Positions 19,860 through 30,190 of a stretch of DNA of 34,439 bases are shown piece by piece. This DNA is from Sperchopsis tessellata (Eukaryota; Arthropoda; Insecta; Coleoptera; Hydrophilidae), in contig JAWQRN010000200.1 of the NCBI GenBank assembly GCA_033557685.1, positions 1-34,439 on the forward strand, written 5' to 3'. The notes beneath the pieces are model-generated. The model saw only the letters and a program-made list of their open reading frames with translations, did not search any database and was not told where the DNA came from. The position numbers and the translations under genes are program-made. Each line of letters opens with the position of its first letter. Within the stretch, counting starts at the first letter, position 1.

Positions 19860-20870
19860 GGTGACTATATACCATATAAACAACGGAACTTTTGTTCACA
19901 TTTTCACTGATATAAAGATAACAGGTTGAGTCTCATATTTCTGACCACAATGCTGTAATATTGAATTTTAAACGTAAGGGAATAATTAACATGGGTCTGA
20001 GCACATCTACATTTGTTCGTATAATCACACAGTCATTTAATTTCGTCATACAGCTGAGCGTGGTTCACTAGAGTGATGTGTTTATATCTATTACATCAAA
20101 TAAGAAGTCAGAAGCATTGTTTGATATGCACAATCATTAAACCAAAATGAAGAAAGTAAACGAACATGTACGTGATACAGAGACACGTTTAAAAGACTTG
20201 CAAAAGATTAGTTCATCTGGAAATAAAAGAAAATCAGTCATCAGAGGCGAAGGAATACGAAGTAAGTTAAACAAAAATAAACCGTAAGTAGCGAAAGTGA
20301 AGTAAAATGTTTATTTCATCGTCATTATAATAATTGCATTGCAAAATCAATCAGTGAATATATACCACTGGATTATTTGAGAGATTGACTTATGCTGTCT
20401 GATACCAGTTTACTTTATTCAGTCCTACCGATTGAGGTTGTTGAAACAAACCTAAATCTATAAAACAAAAATGAGAAGATTTATGGCATGGCACTTCCTG
20501 CGTTGAAGAGGTTATAAATGCACTGCTTTTGAAAGTTGCAAAAGTGATACCTTTATTTTTCAAATAGGGAGGCTTATCAAGTAAAACAAATTACATGTCA
20601 ATATCAATTTTATCTTCTATATTAAAGGTCTTTGAACGAGTAATTTTTAACCGAATAATGAGCTATTTTGAAAACTAAGAGACAACGTATCACTGTGAAT
20701 TATGTTAAACAAAACAAAAAATGCCACACGATCGATGCTGTGCTGACATATATTGAACAGGGACACTTCTCCTGATAAAAATAGTGCTGTGACCCGTGGC
20801 GTTTTCATTTTCTTTAGAATAGAATTCGACTGTATTTCATAGAAAATAATTTTAGATAATATACAATTTT
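19860..20870 (+). pseudogene. Jockey/CR1-like LINE remnant: endonuclease end plus reverse-transcriptase start
   Basis: A plus-strand non-LTR retrotransposon with many breaks. Around 19934-19975 the frame reads HISDHNAVILNFKRKG, the C-terminal SDH block of the AP-endonuclease-like nuclease that nicks target DNA. A run near 20398-20460 reads SDTSLLYSVLPIEVVETNLN, the conserved segment before the reverse transcriptase. After a deletion, 20530-20680 gives LKVAKVIPLFF, then YMSISILSSILKVFERVIFN (pattern LK.AKV.PL+KKG..NYRPISLLS..SK+FEK) and IMSYFEN. About 20790-20835 reads TRGVFIFFRIEFDC, a worn form of the FFDFSKAFDC catalytic block. The palm and thumb beyond are missing. Several frame changes and stops make it dead. 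Confidence 0.8.
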
Positions 20871-21459
20871 ATAGCTTTCCATCGTCCTGCAGTTTTCTGC
20901 ATACCAACTAATACTAATTAAACAAAAAAGAGTATCAATATGGTCTCTAGATTCCAACTTAATATGGTACTTCTTCATGATGTTTGTGGGTAATTGTCAA
21001 AAGCGATTTATGCTATAATCGTATGCGAGAGTGTGGTGGCGAGGCGGTTGCTCTGACTAGCTTCTTTGTTTATTTTCACTCCATACCATCACATTGTTTA
21101 CTTGCTTGGAGCCCTTCTATGTGACATTTAGAAAATGTTTTCATTTTGCAAAATATGTCAGTTACAGAGGTCACTTATGCACCCTTAAATACGGTGTATA
21201 AGCCACTTCATTTGGTGTTCATAATAACTACGGAAGATACAGTTTACATTCAAAAATACATCACTACAAACAATAATAATATGTGCATGGCGCAACATTA
21301 TTGGAAAAAGACAAAAGATCATTTGACTTATGGAAAAACTAATGGTACTCTTTAAAACAAGCATAATGTTTTTCTGTGAAAACTTTCAAAGCAACAGTAA
21401 AAAATACCGAACTACCTGAAAATGTACATCCAGAACTATCGTTTAATACGTCACTACAA
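20871..21459. other. sequence between two LINE remnants, not assigned
   Basis: An open frame at 21146-21355 (plus, 69 codons) has no recognisable motif. It may be endonuclease-domain debris of the next LINE, but I cannot show that. Confidence 0.4.
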
Positions 21460-22900
21460 ACCGTATTGATACAAATACTTGGGATCAGCTATTTAAAACA
21501 TTAAAAGATGATTTTCTGATTGAGGGAGACTTTAATACATTTAATACATAATAGATTATAAGGTTATAAACTTGATGATCTTTAAGACAACGATATAATT
21601 AACCTTGATAAAGAAGGCATGTCAATTTTAAACAATAGCGTCAATACTCTGTTGACTCATCCAAGAAAATCTGCAGTACATGTAACACTTTGCTCGCGAT
21701 CATTAATCATTATGCGTGTCTGGAGAACTCATCATTATAATCTTGAATCAAATCATTTTCCAATCATAATCTCCACAAAAAAATACCACACAAGGTAAAA
21801 TTATATACCCACTTACTAAACAGAACTCTAAGCAATCAGACTGGAAAAAGACATACCAATAAGTTAAAGGAATACAAAAGTTCAATTAACTACTTAAATA
21901 TAAACCCAATAAAGGCTACAATTCTATAAAAAAATATTATTAACAGAGCAGCTATTGAGTACATTTCCTTATAGAAAGCCTTCCATATAAAGAAATTTAA
22001 ACCAGGTGGAATCATAAATACCAGCCCCCGGCAAGATAATATTACGTATAATATGATTACCCTTATCACAACAAACATTAAGGAGTATCTCAGAAAAATA
22101 TTAGATTATGTTCGCAATGTTTAATTTTGAGCTCAGCAGTGGAGGCAACAAATAATTGTCCCAATTAGGACCTAGCAAGGATCCGAACTTATATTCTCAG
22201 CCCATTTCACCATTCATTTTATGTATAGAACACATAATAAAAACAAGAATAGAATACTTATTAAAAAAAATAAATTCTACCAGATTATCAGAATAGTTTC
22301 CAAAATTGTATGAGTACCGATTTGGCGGCTCTCATAACTGACATACACATTGTATTCTAAAAAGAGGATATCTATCAGCACTTTTTATAGATCTCACGTC
22401 AGCTTACGATAGAGTTGTAAGATAACTCCACAATTTACAATTACGAAATTTAATATTTAAATAGAAAAAAATTGTCTCATATTAGACACGTGTACTGTGA
22501 TTTCCATTAAGGATCAGTTTTGCGCTTACTGTTGTTAATGGTCTATGTCGCCATTTTAGGAATTACATTAATATATGACCACTAGTTGATTATTTACTTA
22601 ATGGGAATTTTTCCATCAACGAATCCAAATCGTTCATTGTAAGTTTTACTAAGAGAAGTGAGCCTGTTATTGATACGCATTGAAAATTATCAAACGTAAA
22701 CTTTATTTAATCCCGACATATACAGTATCTAGGACTAATTATCGATACTAAACTTAAATGGATTAAAAATATCGACAATCTGATATCAGCTTGGCTGAAA
22801 ATAATAAAAATGTTCACATAGACATGGAGAAGAGCTTACGCAACTATAGTTTTACTTGGTTATAAGTCAATCATTCAGTCTAAAATTTCTTAAAATATAT
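21460..22900 (+). pseudogene. second LINE remnant (R1/Jockey/I-like): endonuclease and reverse transcriptase
   Basis: A different non-LTR lineage from its neighbour. The endonuclease domain includes LIEGDFN (about 21513-21534; family pattern GDFN), then MSILNNSVNTLLTHPRKSAV and SNHFPIIIS (about 21748-21774; pattern GSDHFPI, with Asp replaced by Asn). The reverse transcriptase includes IEHIIKTRIEYLL (about 22228-22267), RFGG, LFIDLTSAYDRV (22381-22416; first catalytic Asp retained), GSVLRLLLLMVYV (about 22510-22548; pattern QGSVLSPLLFN.Y), NESKSFIVSFTKR, then IQYLGLIIDTKLKWIKNID and TWRRAYAT before LLGYKSIIQSKIS. The YADD box is missing between the GSVL block and NESKS. Stops and frameshifts are frequent. 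Confidence 0.88.
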
Positions 22901-23396
22901 GTTGATAACAACCGAATTCAACATAAAGCATGAAAGTTGGTTTTGGTACCACTTAAATAAACTCAAATTTCGAAAAGCTTACGAAAAATTATTATATTAT
23001 TTTTATCTAGATGATAAGCTGTAATACAAGATTATATAAATATTTGAATGCTCTTTGTTTAAGTATTAATAATGTATCAATTAGCGAATGTAGATATTCG
23101 TTAAAACTCCAAGTTGTAAAGTCGCAATAAAGGGTTTTAGAAACACAAAAATAGTATTTTTTTAAATTTATTGTTTCAGCCTAATGACGGAACTCGGACG
23201 TTGTTACAGAACAACAGGCATTTTGAAAATATGGTAACTATAACGAAATTACCTAGATTCATTAATCAAATATTATTAGTTGTCTCTTAAACCACAAACA
23301 ACTATTTTCGCATACTCAAAGTTTAATTAATGAGTGGAACAGTAAATGTTAAACTGGCTCTATCCGAAATACTATCAAATCCGCACAGACGACAAA
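22901..23396 (+). other. possible 3' continuation of the second LINE
   Basis: The sequence follows the LINE thumb region without an obvious border. LINEWNSK near 23322 may be LINE C-terminal debris. No further motif is secure. Confidence 0.35.
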
Positions 23397-23771
23397 AGGT
23401 AAGTCCACATGCTTGCGGAATTGAGAAATGTGAATTGCGGAAAGTTTCCAATTGGCTGATAAATTTAAAATTTAAATTTTATTGAAATTGCGATGCCGCA
23501 ACAAGTTAAATCTGTTTCATTTATAGAATTATTATAGCTACAGACATAAATTCTTCGATTACTTTTTAATTTAATTTAAACCTTTCGTTTTGAACACTTA
23601 TTTTTAATGACGTTTTGAAGTTTAACTGTAATTTTTTACCAACATTAAAGATGGTTAGAAATTATAATCCCCCAAATTTTCCGAGACATTTTACGGATGC
23701 ATGTAGACGTTGTTATTTTACGTCCGAATACATTTTTGCAAATCGCAATTCTTGAGCATGTGGACTTACCT
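23397..23771. mobile_element. short inverted-repeat element (MITE-like)
   Basis: The left end AGGTAAGTCCACATGCT (from 23397) matches the reverse complement of the right end (ending 23771). The pairing weakens after about 18-28 bases. The flanks are AAA on the left and TAA on the right, compatible with a worn TWA duplication of PIF/Harbinger type but not proof. A short plus-strand frame inside (about 23651-23752) begins MVRNYNPPNFPRHF; MVRNY also starts many insect pogo-type helix-turn-helix proteins, but the rest does not fit. It is probably non-autonomous. Confidence 0.65.
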
Positions 23772-24455
23772 TAATTCTTTGTAGACATTCAAGCAGATAA
23801 GGCAGCATTTATGTGCCCTGCATATAACTTCAAACAACTACTTAAAATTCAAAACAGTTCCTCTTTTGTCGCAAAAATAATTGTAGTAAATATACCCATG
23901 ACAAGCTTTTACGGTTAGAGAATCTAAAATAGCTATTTTTCAGAAAATGAAGCAAGATCTAGAGCAGCAAAAACTTCTTGAATACAGCTATTATTTATAA
24001 AATGAGGCAGCCCTTGCAAAATCAAATAGAAGCATGCAAACAAATTGAATCTGAATCAAGGGACGTACTAATATAAAATATAATATAACTATGGACTTGT
24101 TGGAGAAATAAATATCATTGAATGGTCAGTCATTGTTCACTAAAGTAACTCATTACGATGTCTTTAATACAATCAAAATAAAATTTTACCAAATTTGGTA
24201 GCATTTCTGTGAATATTCCTATGTTGAAAAATAACACCATCCAGGAAATCAATTATAATCATATATAGGTTACTCACAATTTATGAGAGAACAACGTGAA
24301 CCCGATTTTCAAAACAATTATATGACATAGATAACAGAAAATGTAAAGGCGGCAAATCATGGCTTTATTCTAGAATAAGACATAAATATGTTATTGAAAT
24401 ATATTGCTTCTTTTTTTTATATAAAATGATAAAATGTAAACAAGTTAGATATAAT
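23772..24455. other. AT-rich DNA, no gene recognised
   Basis: A piece near 23790-23812 reads IQADKAAF, which faintly recalls the end of RNase H, but its order relative to the LINE is wrong. Nothing else was seen. Confidence 0.4.
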
Positions 24456-24567
24456 AGTTAACATGTTGTAAAACCCCACAACACGACGGAGAGTCTGTAC
24501 CATGATAGGTAAAAACAAATATAGAATGATTTTCTACATAGAGTCACACTCAATAAAAAGTTATAAT
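24456..24567 (+). mobile_element. probable LTR end of a Ty3/Gypsy-type retroelement
   Basis: The segment begins AGTTAACATGTTGT and ends just before a tRNA primer-binding site. It contains AATAAA (24552-24557) close to its end, as expected for the R/U5 part of an LTR. Errantivirus-type LTRs often start with AGTTA. At about 112 bases it would be short, so either it is a truncated LTR or the real left border is elsewhere. No second LTR lies in the window. The left border is inferred. Confidence 0.45.
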
Positions 24568-24585
24568 TGGCGCAGTCGGTAGGAT
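24568..24585 (+). other. tRNA-Ser primer-binding site of an LTR retroelement
   Basis: TGGCGCAGTCGGTAGGAT is complementary to the 3' end of an insect tRNA-Ser including CCA, with one T for C difference that still pairs with G. A tRNA-Ser primer with this motif is known for the 17.6/297 branch of Ty3/Gypsy elements. An AATAAA-bearing LTR-like end lies directly upstream. Downstream, a plus frame at 24621-24887 has no gag motif I recognise, so only the leader seems to remain. Confidence 0.75.
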
Positions 24586-27145
24586 ATAAGAAAAACTGGA
24601 CTTCGAGTTGAAATCCATCGTTGGAAAGAAAATTCAACCCAAAATCAAAGGTATATCACAACGCTTCAACCAGAAACAACCTACACTCACACAGCTCTAG
24701 CAGCCCGAAGAAGTGTTGTCAGCTCCATATCAACGAAGGCAATTTTGCCTCTACAGTTGCCGATACACGTCGATACATTCTGGTAGCACGTACTATACAT
24801 AGCGACATAACATCGAATTTTTTTCATACAACCATATTTTATTACATATTTAAATATTCTCAACCCTCAAAACATCAGTATTTTTAAGTTATTACTTTCT
24901 GGAAATTGAAGACTTATAAGTTTTTAAAAATGCATCTCAAATTAAAATTATTATTTGACAGAAAACTCTAACAGACATGAGCAAATGCTTATTTATTTAA
25001 TTATCAAGACATTCATAAAATAATTTTACGATTTCACTTTTTCTGTATATTGCGCCTTTCCTTTGTTTCTTCTCCACTTCATTAAGTTTATCAAAACAAA
25101 CGCAGCAGATTAATGTTACCTTAAATTAAGAGTGAATATTTTTAAATATATAATATTATTACGAATTTACTGAATGAAAATCATTTAGTCTTGCTTATTA
25201 AGGAGAGTTTCAAGTCATTTGTATCGCTCTTACACTTACCTTTTAATAAAACTAGATTTGGAATCTTTCGAAATATACTGAAAAACTGAAAATAACTAGC
25301 TATGTATGTAACTGATAACTAGTGTCATCTCGTACATCAGGTAGGAACGAGAGTCAAGGATGTTCAACATTTTAAACAGTTCCGGCTTGATAAACTAAAC
25401 AAAATTACATTTAAGTTAATTTGTTGCCCATTGCAAAATTATGGATGGCACTAATATTATTAATTTATAACAAATACTTATTATATGAATTATAAAATAA
25501 ACATTGATATTAAATTTTGGCTAAACAAGAGTAGTATTAGCTAATAACAAGCCCAGGTCAAGGGAGAGATAGATATGTTGTGAAACGTCGTTCAAAAAGA
25601 TTTTCTTTATCATAGTATGCTAAAGATTGTTCAAAGTTTTATTTTATAATTATTGACAGGAGTAATTGTATCTATTTTATATCTATACATTAGTAATAGG
25701 ATTCCTTTTTTATAATTTAATTAAAATAAATAATTAAGAGTCACTCCAATTATTGTCTTAACATGCCTTTTTCCTAACCCTTACATTTCCACTATACTTT
25801 TATAAATTGTAATCATGTGTCTAACCCTTTTCTTCTTAACACTTATTTGTCGTAATTTTGTTTGGTTATTATGAGGAACAAATAACTAATATTAGTTTTT
25901 AATATATAATTATATTTATATACATATTTCTATTATGCACATGTCTGAATTTGTGTAACATTAGTTACGAGAGAACTCCGAACAATAAGAATAGGTTAAC
26001 TTAAGTCTTCCGAATAGTTTAGAAACCCTCGCATTTCACTTTCTGTTAGCTTACAAAATAAGTACTTAATTCAAAATATACATTCCTGAAATTTAGCAAA
26101 TTATAAACATATGAAAATGGTTTACAAAATATAAAGTATGTCTATCTAGATACTTATGTGATAAAACGTCACCCAGTAATTTAACAGCGACTTTAGTGGA
26201 TTCAGAAAAAGCTTACGTGATCGCATAGTATTATTAGCCTGTTTTCAAATTCCTTTTAGTAACCTTGACAACCAGCTTTACCGTTTACGTATTTTGTCGA
26301 GAAAATAAACAATTATCATGCTTCTATTCCGTCGATTTGGACAGAAAGTTCCTACTAAGTTTTACTAACGTATACCCACCTATTTTTGGTTTCGTCCACG
26401 AGTATCACATTTTAATCGAGCTAGAGATTGCCTTTAATTCAGATTTTATTTTTACCATCGCAAAACTGGGTCTGGCTCATTAGGATGCAACGTTTCTCTC
26501 CTAATCTTGCTTTTATCTATTGGATAATTTCTTTGACATTCACGGCAGATATCATTCCGTCACAGGGCTCATTCAATTTGTTGTTTTTGACAAGACTTCT
26601 CCCATTTATAAGGAATAGGTCGGATGAAGTTGATTGATAAGCGTTTAGCGAACAGATATAGATTTTAATTTCGTTTTTAGAGTTATTGATCTAAACTGAC
26701 TCTTATTCACCGACTTTTATTCCGGAATGTTACATCAACATATCTACATGCGTTTCGATTTGTAAATATATTTCAAATATTCATTCATGAAGCGTTTTCT
26801 TTTGGAATTGAATAAAAAATATTTTTGTACGTTTTTGCAGTTAAGTTATGTATTTATTATGTAACTATAAAAACATTCTGTAAATATTCATTGCTGATTA
26901 AATAAAATACTATTTTTATTACAAAAATAACAATACTGAAAATGTTGTAGATTAACTAAGATTCAAGATGTTTCTAAAATAATCATTTTTTAATCATGTT
27001 TGTAGCACTTGTTGTCGTGACAGCACGGATTCTATAGTTATAATTGTATATGATTGTAAATTTGCATGTATTATTTAAATTATAGAATGAACTTCAAACT
27101 TCGTTTTAAAGATCAAGGCGACGACTTATAACTTGTGATAGATAT
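24586..27145. other. AT-rich DNA, no gene recognised
   Basis: After the LTR-element leader (to about 24800) nothing is identified. Two overlapping plus frames at 26265-26637 are moderately open and hydrophobic but show no domain, signal or homologous neighbour, and are not called. Confidence 0.45.
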
Positions 27146-28020
27146 CATCATCATCATAATCAGTCGTTATTCATCCACTGCTGGACGAAGGCCTCCCCAA
27201 GCACCTTCCACTCACCACGGTTGTACGTTCTTCTTATCCACGTGACTCCTAAGCAACTTCTGAGTCCTCTATACCATCTGTCATTTGATGTTCGTCTTGG
27301 AATTATATTGTCTCATGGTTCCCACTTCATTATCTCCTTTGACCATCTATGATCTGCTAGCCTTCCAAGATGTCCCTCCCATTTCCACTTTTGCGTCTTT
27401 ATTGCACTTATAACATCGTTGTCTGACTTCTTTATCTTTATCACTAATTCTCAAACCCATCATGTATCTCTCAATATTTATTTGCGCTGTTTTGAGCTTC
27501 TGTATATGCAAGACCTTTAATGTCCACATTTTACTAGCATACGTCATCACAGGCAAAACATATTAATCCAAACCCAGCGTTTCATATACAAAGACATCTG
27601 CAACTTAAATATATTGCTTAGACGTCCAGTTGTATTCCATGTAAGATTTTTATTCGCGCTATCTCTAAATAAATATATCCATCCATTATTATGAGCTGGC
27701 TCAAATACATATATGATGTTACGGTTTCGATTACTGTACCCTCGATATAAACATTGGCTGGCGTAGCTAGCTCATTGAGTATAGCTTTCGTTTTACTAAG
27801 ATTCATCCTAAGGCCTACATTCCTACTTTAAGAATCTAGATCAATCATTTGTTCTTGAAACTCTTCGATAGTATGTGCAAATAATACGATATGATCAGCA
27901 AATCTCAAAAGGTTAAGAAATACTTCATTAACTTGAATGCCCGTTTTTTCCAATTTAGTTTGCGGAACAAATACTCTAAAACTACACTGAACAACCTCGT
28001 GCCAAAGATTACAACTACTT
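27146..28020 (-). pseudogene. RTE-like LINE reverse transcriptase (copy 2)
   Basis: Minus strand. The piece starts in the palm (LFSVVLEYLFRKLNW-like, about 27965-28010), followed by LRFADHIVLFAHTIEEFQEQ (about 27855-27910), where the usual FADD box is FADH, so a catalytic Asp is lost. MNLSKTKAILNELATPANVY and IEGTVIETVTSYMYL follow (27680-27806), then LPVMTYASKMWTL and YMMGLRISDKDKEVRQ (27347-27556). The C-terminal DHRWSKEIMKWEP, LGVTWIRRTYNRGEWKVLGE and AFVQQW blocks run to about 27165 and lead into a TCATCATCATCAT microsatellite, the typical RTE end. It is 5' truncated and carries frameshifts. It is a sister copy of 12745-13392. Confidence 0.9.
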
Positions 28021-28254
28021 TTCCATGTTCATGAACATAACAGAACGAGAATACACTGCATTTAGAATTAAAAATTATTAAGCAGATTGCTTTAGGATTT
28101 TTCTTTACCTTTTTAACAGACCTACAATGTTATTATTTAAAATATTTCATTCATCTCTGTTTTGTCTACTCAGATAGTTGTTTGGAAAAATACTAATTTG
28201 ATGCAAAAATTTATATCAAGTCTTCTATTAATTTTAAAAGGTTTTTCGCCATCA
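28021..28254. other. AT-rich spacer
   Basis: Nothing recognised. It may be upstream Penelope-element sequence too worn to read. Confidence 0.35.
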
Positions 28255-28415
28255 CTAAGAATCCCTTGCCCGTTCTAAGTAAATCTGGTATTTAAAAATT
28301 GCAATGTAAATATTGCTCTGCCGCTTATATTGGTCGGAGTGATAGGAACTTTCTGTAAAAATAATGGAATATTTGAGAGCGGCGACCCCTCTCACACTGG
28401 TTCTAGTAACGATCG
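28255..28415 (+). pseudogene. Penelope-like element GIY-YIG nuclease fragment
   Basis: The plus strand reads KNPLPVLSKSGI, a stop where Tyr is expected, then KLQCKYCSAAYIGRSDRNFL. In another frame it continues DPSHTGSSNDRS. The GIYKL.C..C...YIG.T.R.F order, with paired cysteines and YIG, is the GIY-YIG endonuclease at the C-terminus of Penelope-like retroelements, which cuts target DNA. Only about 50 codons are visible and the reverse transcriptase was not found upstream. The first Tyr is a stop codon (TAA), so the copy is inactive. Confidence 0.65.
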
Positions 28416-28439
28416 ATCAATTTATATATTTATTTACGT

Positions 28440-28740
28440 TTTTACGCCAGTGAGGGCAATTATAAAAAAGGAATAAAAAATCAAACAGTAACAAATAAAA
28501 GATAAAATATACAAAGAAAGAACAGAAAAATATTGTACAATAAAGAGTAAAATTACAATTAAAAGTAAAAAATATAAAAAAGATATTGATTAAAACTCAA
28601 ATAGAATTCATAACAAAATTTTTACTAAATATAGAATAAATCAAGGAGAGGAAAATAGTACATAGAAAAAGGAAAAGTAGATTTTTTATAAAAACACACA
28701 AGATGTATCTTAAAAACAAGAGTTTGATTAAAATGTTGTT
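28440..28740 (+). repeat. A-rich low-complexity tract
   Basis: About 300 bases on the plus strand are dominated by A, with AAAA/ATAAAA runs and few cytosines. This could be the degenerate poly(A)-rich tail of a retroelement. Confidence 0.7.
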
Positions 28741-28849
28741 AACACTTTGTTATGCCTACAAAGGCCAACCTCGAACAGAAAGAAAATCCCAAAGAGATGT
28801 GTCTAAGATTTAAAAAATACATTAAAAATAACAAAGCACAATTAGTGCG

Positions 28850-30190
28850 ATCTTTACCATTGCATTTCAATTACTATCTCTCATAATCATCAACGTTGGC
28901 AAGTCGAGATCTGGTTTTTAATTTTATTATGTTGATGATGGAAAATAAAGATTCGCACAAATATGTAGAACCAAAACAGGATTTAATTTTGAAAGCTCCT
29001 TTTTTTCATAGAGCGTCTTTATGGCCACCTAGATTTCAAAAGTATTCATCTGTCCCGTGAAATTTTAATATGATGTCATTTAGAAATTCCAATATCTCTT
29101 CTTTAAGAAGTTCCTTAAAGGATTTAGCAATTTTAGTAATGTCTATTTGTATAGTAAAGGCATTTTAAAAAATGAGGCCACCGGTTCTATAATGGTATAT
29201 TGCTGGAATCTGCTATCGACTTGTTCCAAAAGCTTTTTAAGATGAGTAATAAATAATGCTAGGTCAAAATAATTTTCATATTCAATTACAAAGTGTACAA
29301 GACAATTGTTCGCCAAATTATTTGACCAAAACAGTATGTTAGCTATGAATACTTTTATAGAGCTAATTATTTCAGCTAAATGTTTCTTTTTTCCCTGGAG
29401 TTCCTTATTTAAACTGTTCACTTTTTCACATAAGTCAGTTTGAAAAGCCAACCCCATCAGCCAATGACAGTTATGTAATTGTTCGAATCTTTGATCTTTT
29501 GAAATGAGAAAATATTTAATCTTTTCCAAAGAATCGGTGAAGAGCTTTTCCCTTACTTAATCTTATCTTATCTTACATCTGTATGTAAGATAAAGTCAGC
29601 TCGGGAAAATTTTCCTTTGTCTACAAAGGCTTTAAACATTATGTGTGATAAAGATTGGTAGTAACATCAATAGTTCTTCTTTTACACTAAAATCACTGCA
29701 TACCACCCTTATCATTACTGCCAATTGCGCTGTATATGATATATCTGTCAATTCATTAAATTGTAATGAGAACCATTCACATTTTTCCATATAATTTTTC
29801 AGCTGACTTTGACTTTTGCAAAGTTGAAATCGCCTGGACTCTCTTGTAGTTGTGTCCTTAAATAACTGCAACTCTTGTATTGCCGAAATAATTTCTCGCC
29901 TATTAGAAAATGCCTTAAACTGCGAATTGGCTCCAGGGAGAAATGCTTCCTTAATTAATTCGCTGTCAAAAAATAGTTCTTTTTGCCAACAAATGAGAAA
30001 TTTTAAAGGAAACAATGTTGGCAATTTTATTTTTATTTTCACGGTTAGTAAAACAATGATTGCTGAGTAGATACTCTTTATTTTGAATGATGAATTTAAT
30101 TTTTTTTTTCTCAATTCTGATTTTGGCGGACAAATAACCTCAAAAGATTTGTGATTGGTCTTGAAATGACGTTCGAGGTTCTAAATTGTT
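28850..30190 (-). pseudogene. hAT transposase-derived gene, GTF2IRD2/ZBED-like (copy A)
   Basis: A hAT-superfamily cut-and-paste transposase remnant on the minus strand. ERHFKTNHKSFE (about 30146-30180) is the His end of a BED zinc finger, preceded by an in-frame TAG. The frame to 29632 carries a stretch of the form SELIKEAFLPGANSQFKAFS and then FSLQFNELTDISYTAQLAVM, the first acidic block (pattern F.LQLDESTD; the usual Asp-Glu is Asn-Glu here). Next come LHTDVR-like codons near 29590 and the frame 29143-29529 with HCHWLMGLAFQTDL-like and ELQGKKKHLAEII blocks. The C-terminal dimerisation domain is clear: FGSTYLCESLFSIINIIKLK (about 28920-28980). The middle of the catalytic core is deleted and stops occur. 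No terminal repeat could be paired. Confidence 0.88.

Noticed and set aside
21146..21355. Plus-strand frame of 69 codons
   Set aside because: Considered as endonuclease-domain debris of the downstream LINE, but no GDFN, SDH or similar motif is in it.
23790..23815. IQADKAAF read as the end of a LINE RNase H
   Set aside because: The match is eight residues, it lies after rather than before the putative LINE C-terminal debris, and an inverted-repeat element separates them.
26265..26637. Two overlapping plus frames (72 and 69 codons) as a small membrane protein or a frameshifted gene
   Set aside because: Neither has recognisable domains; opposite-strand frames were read too and gave nothing.
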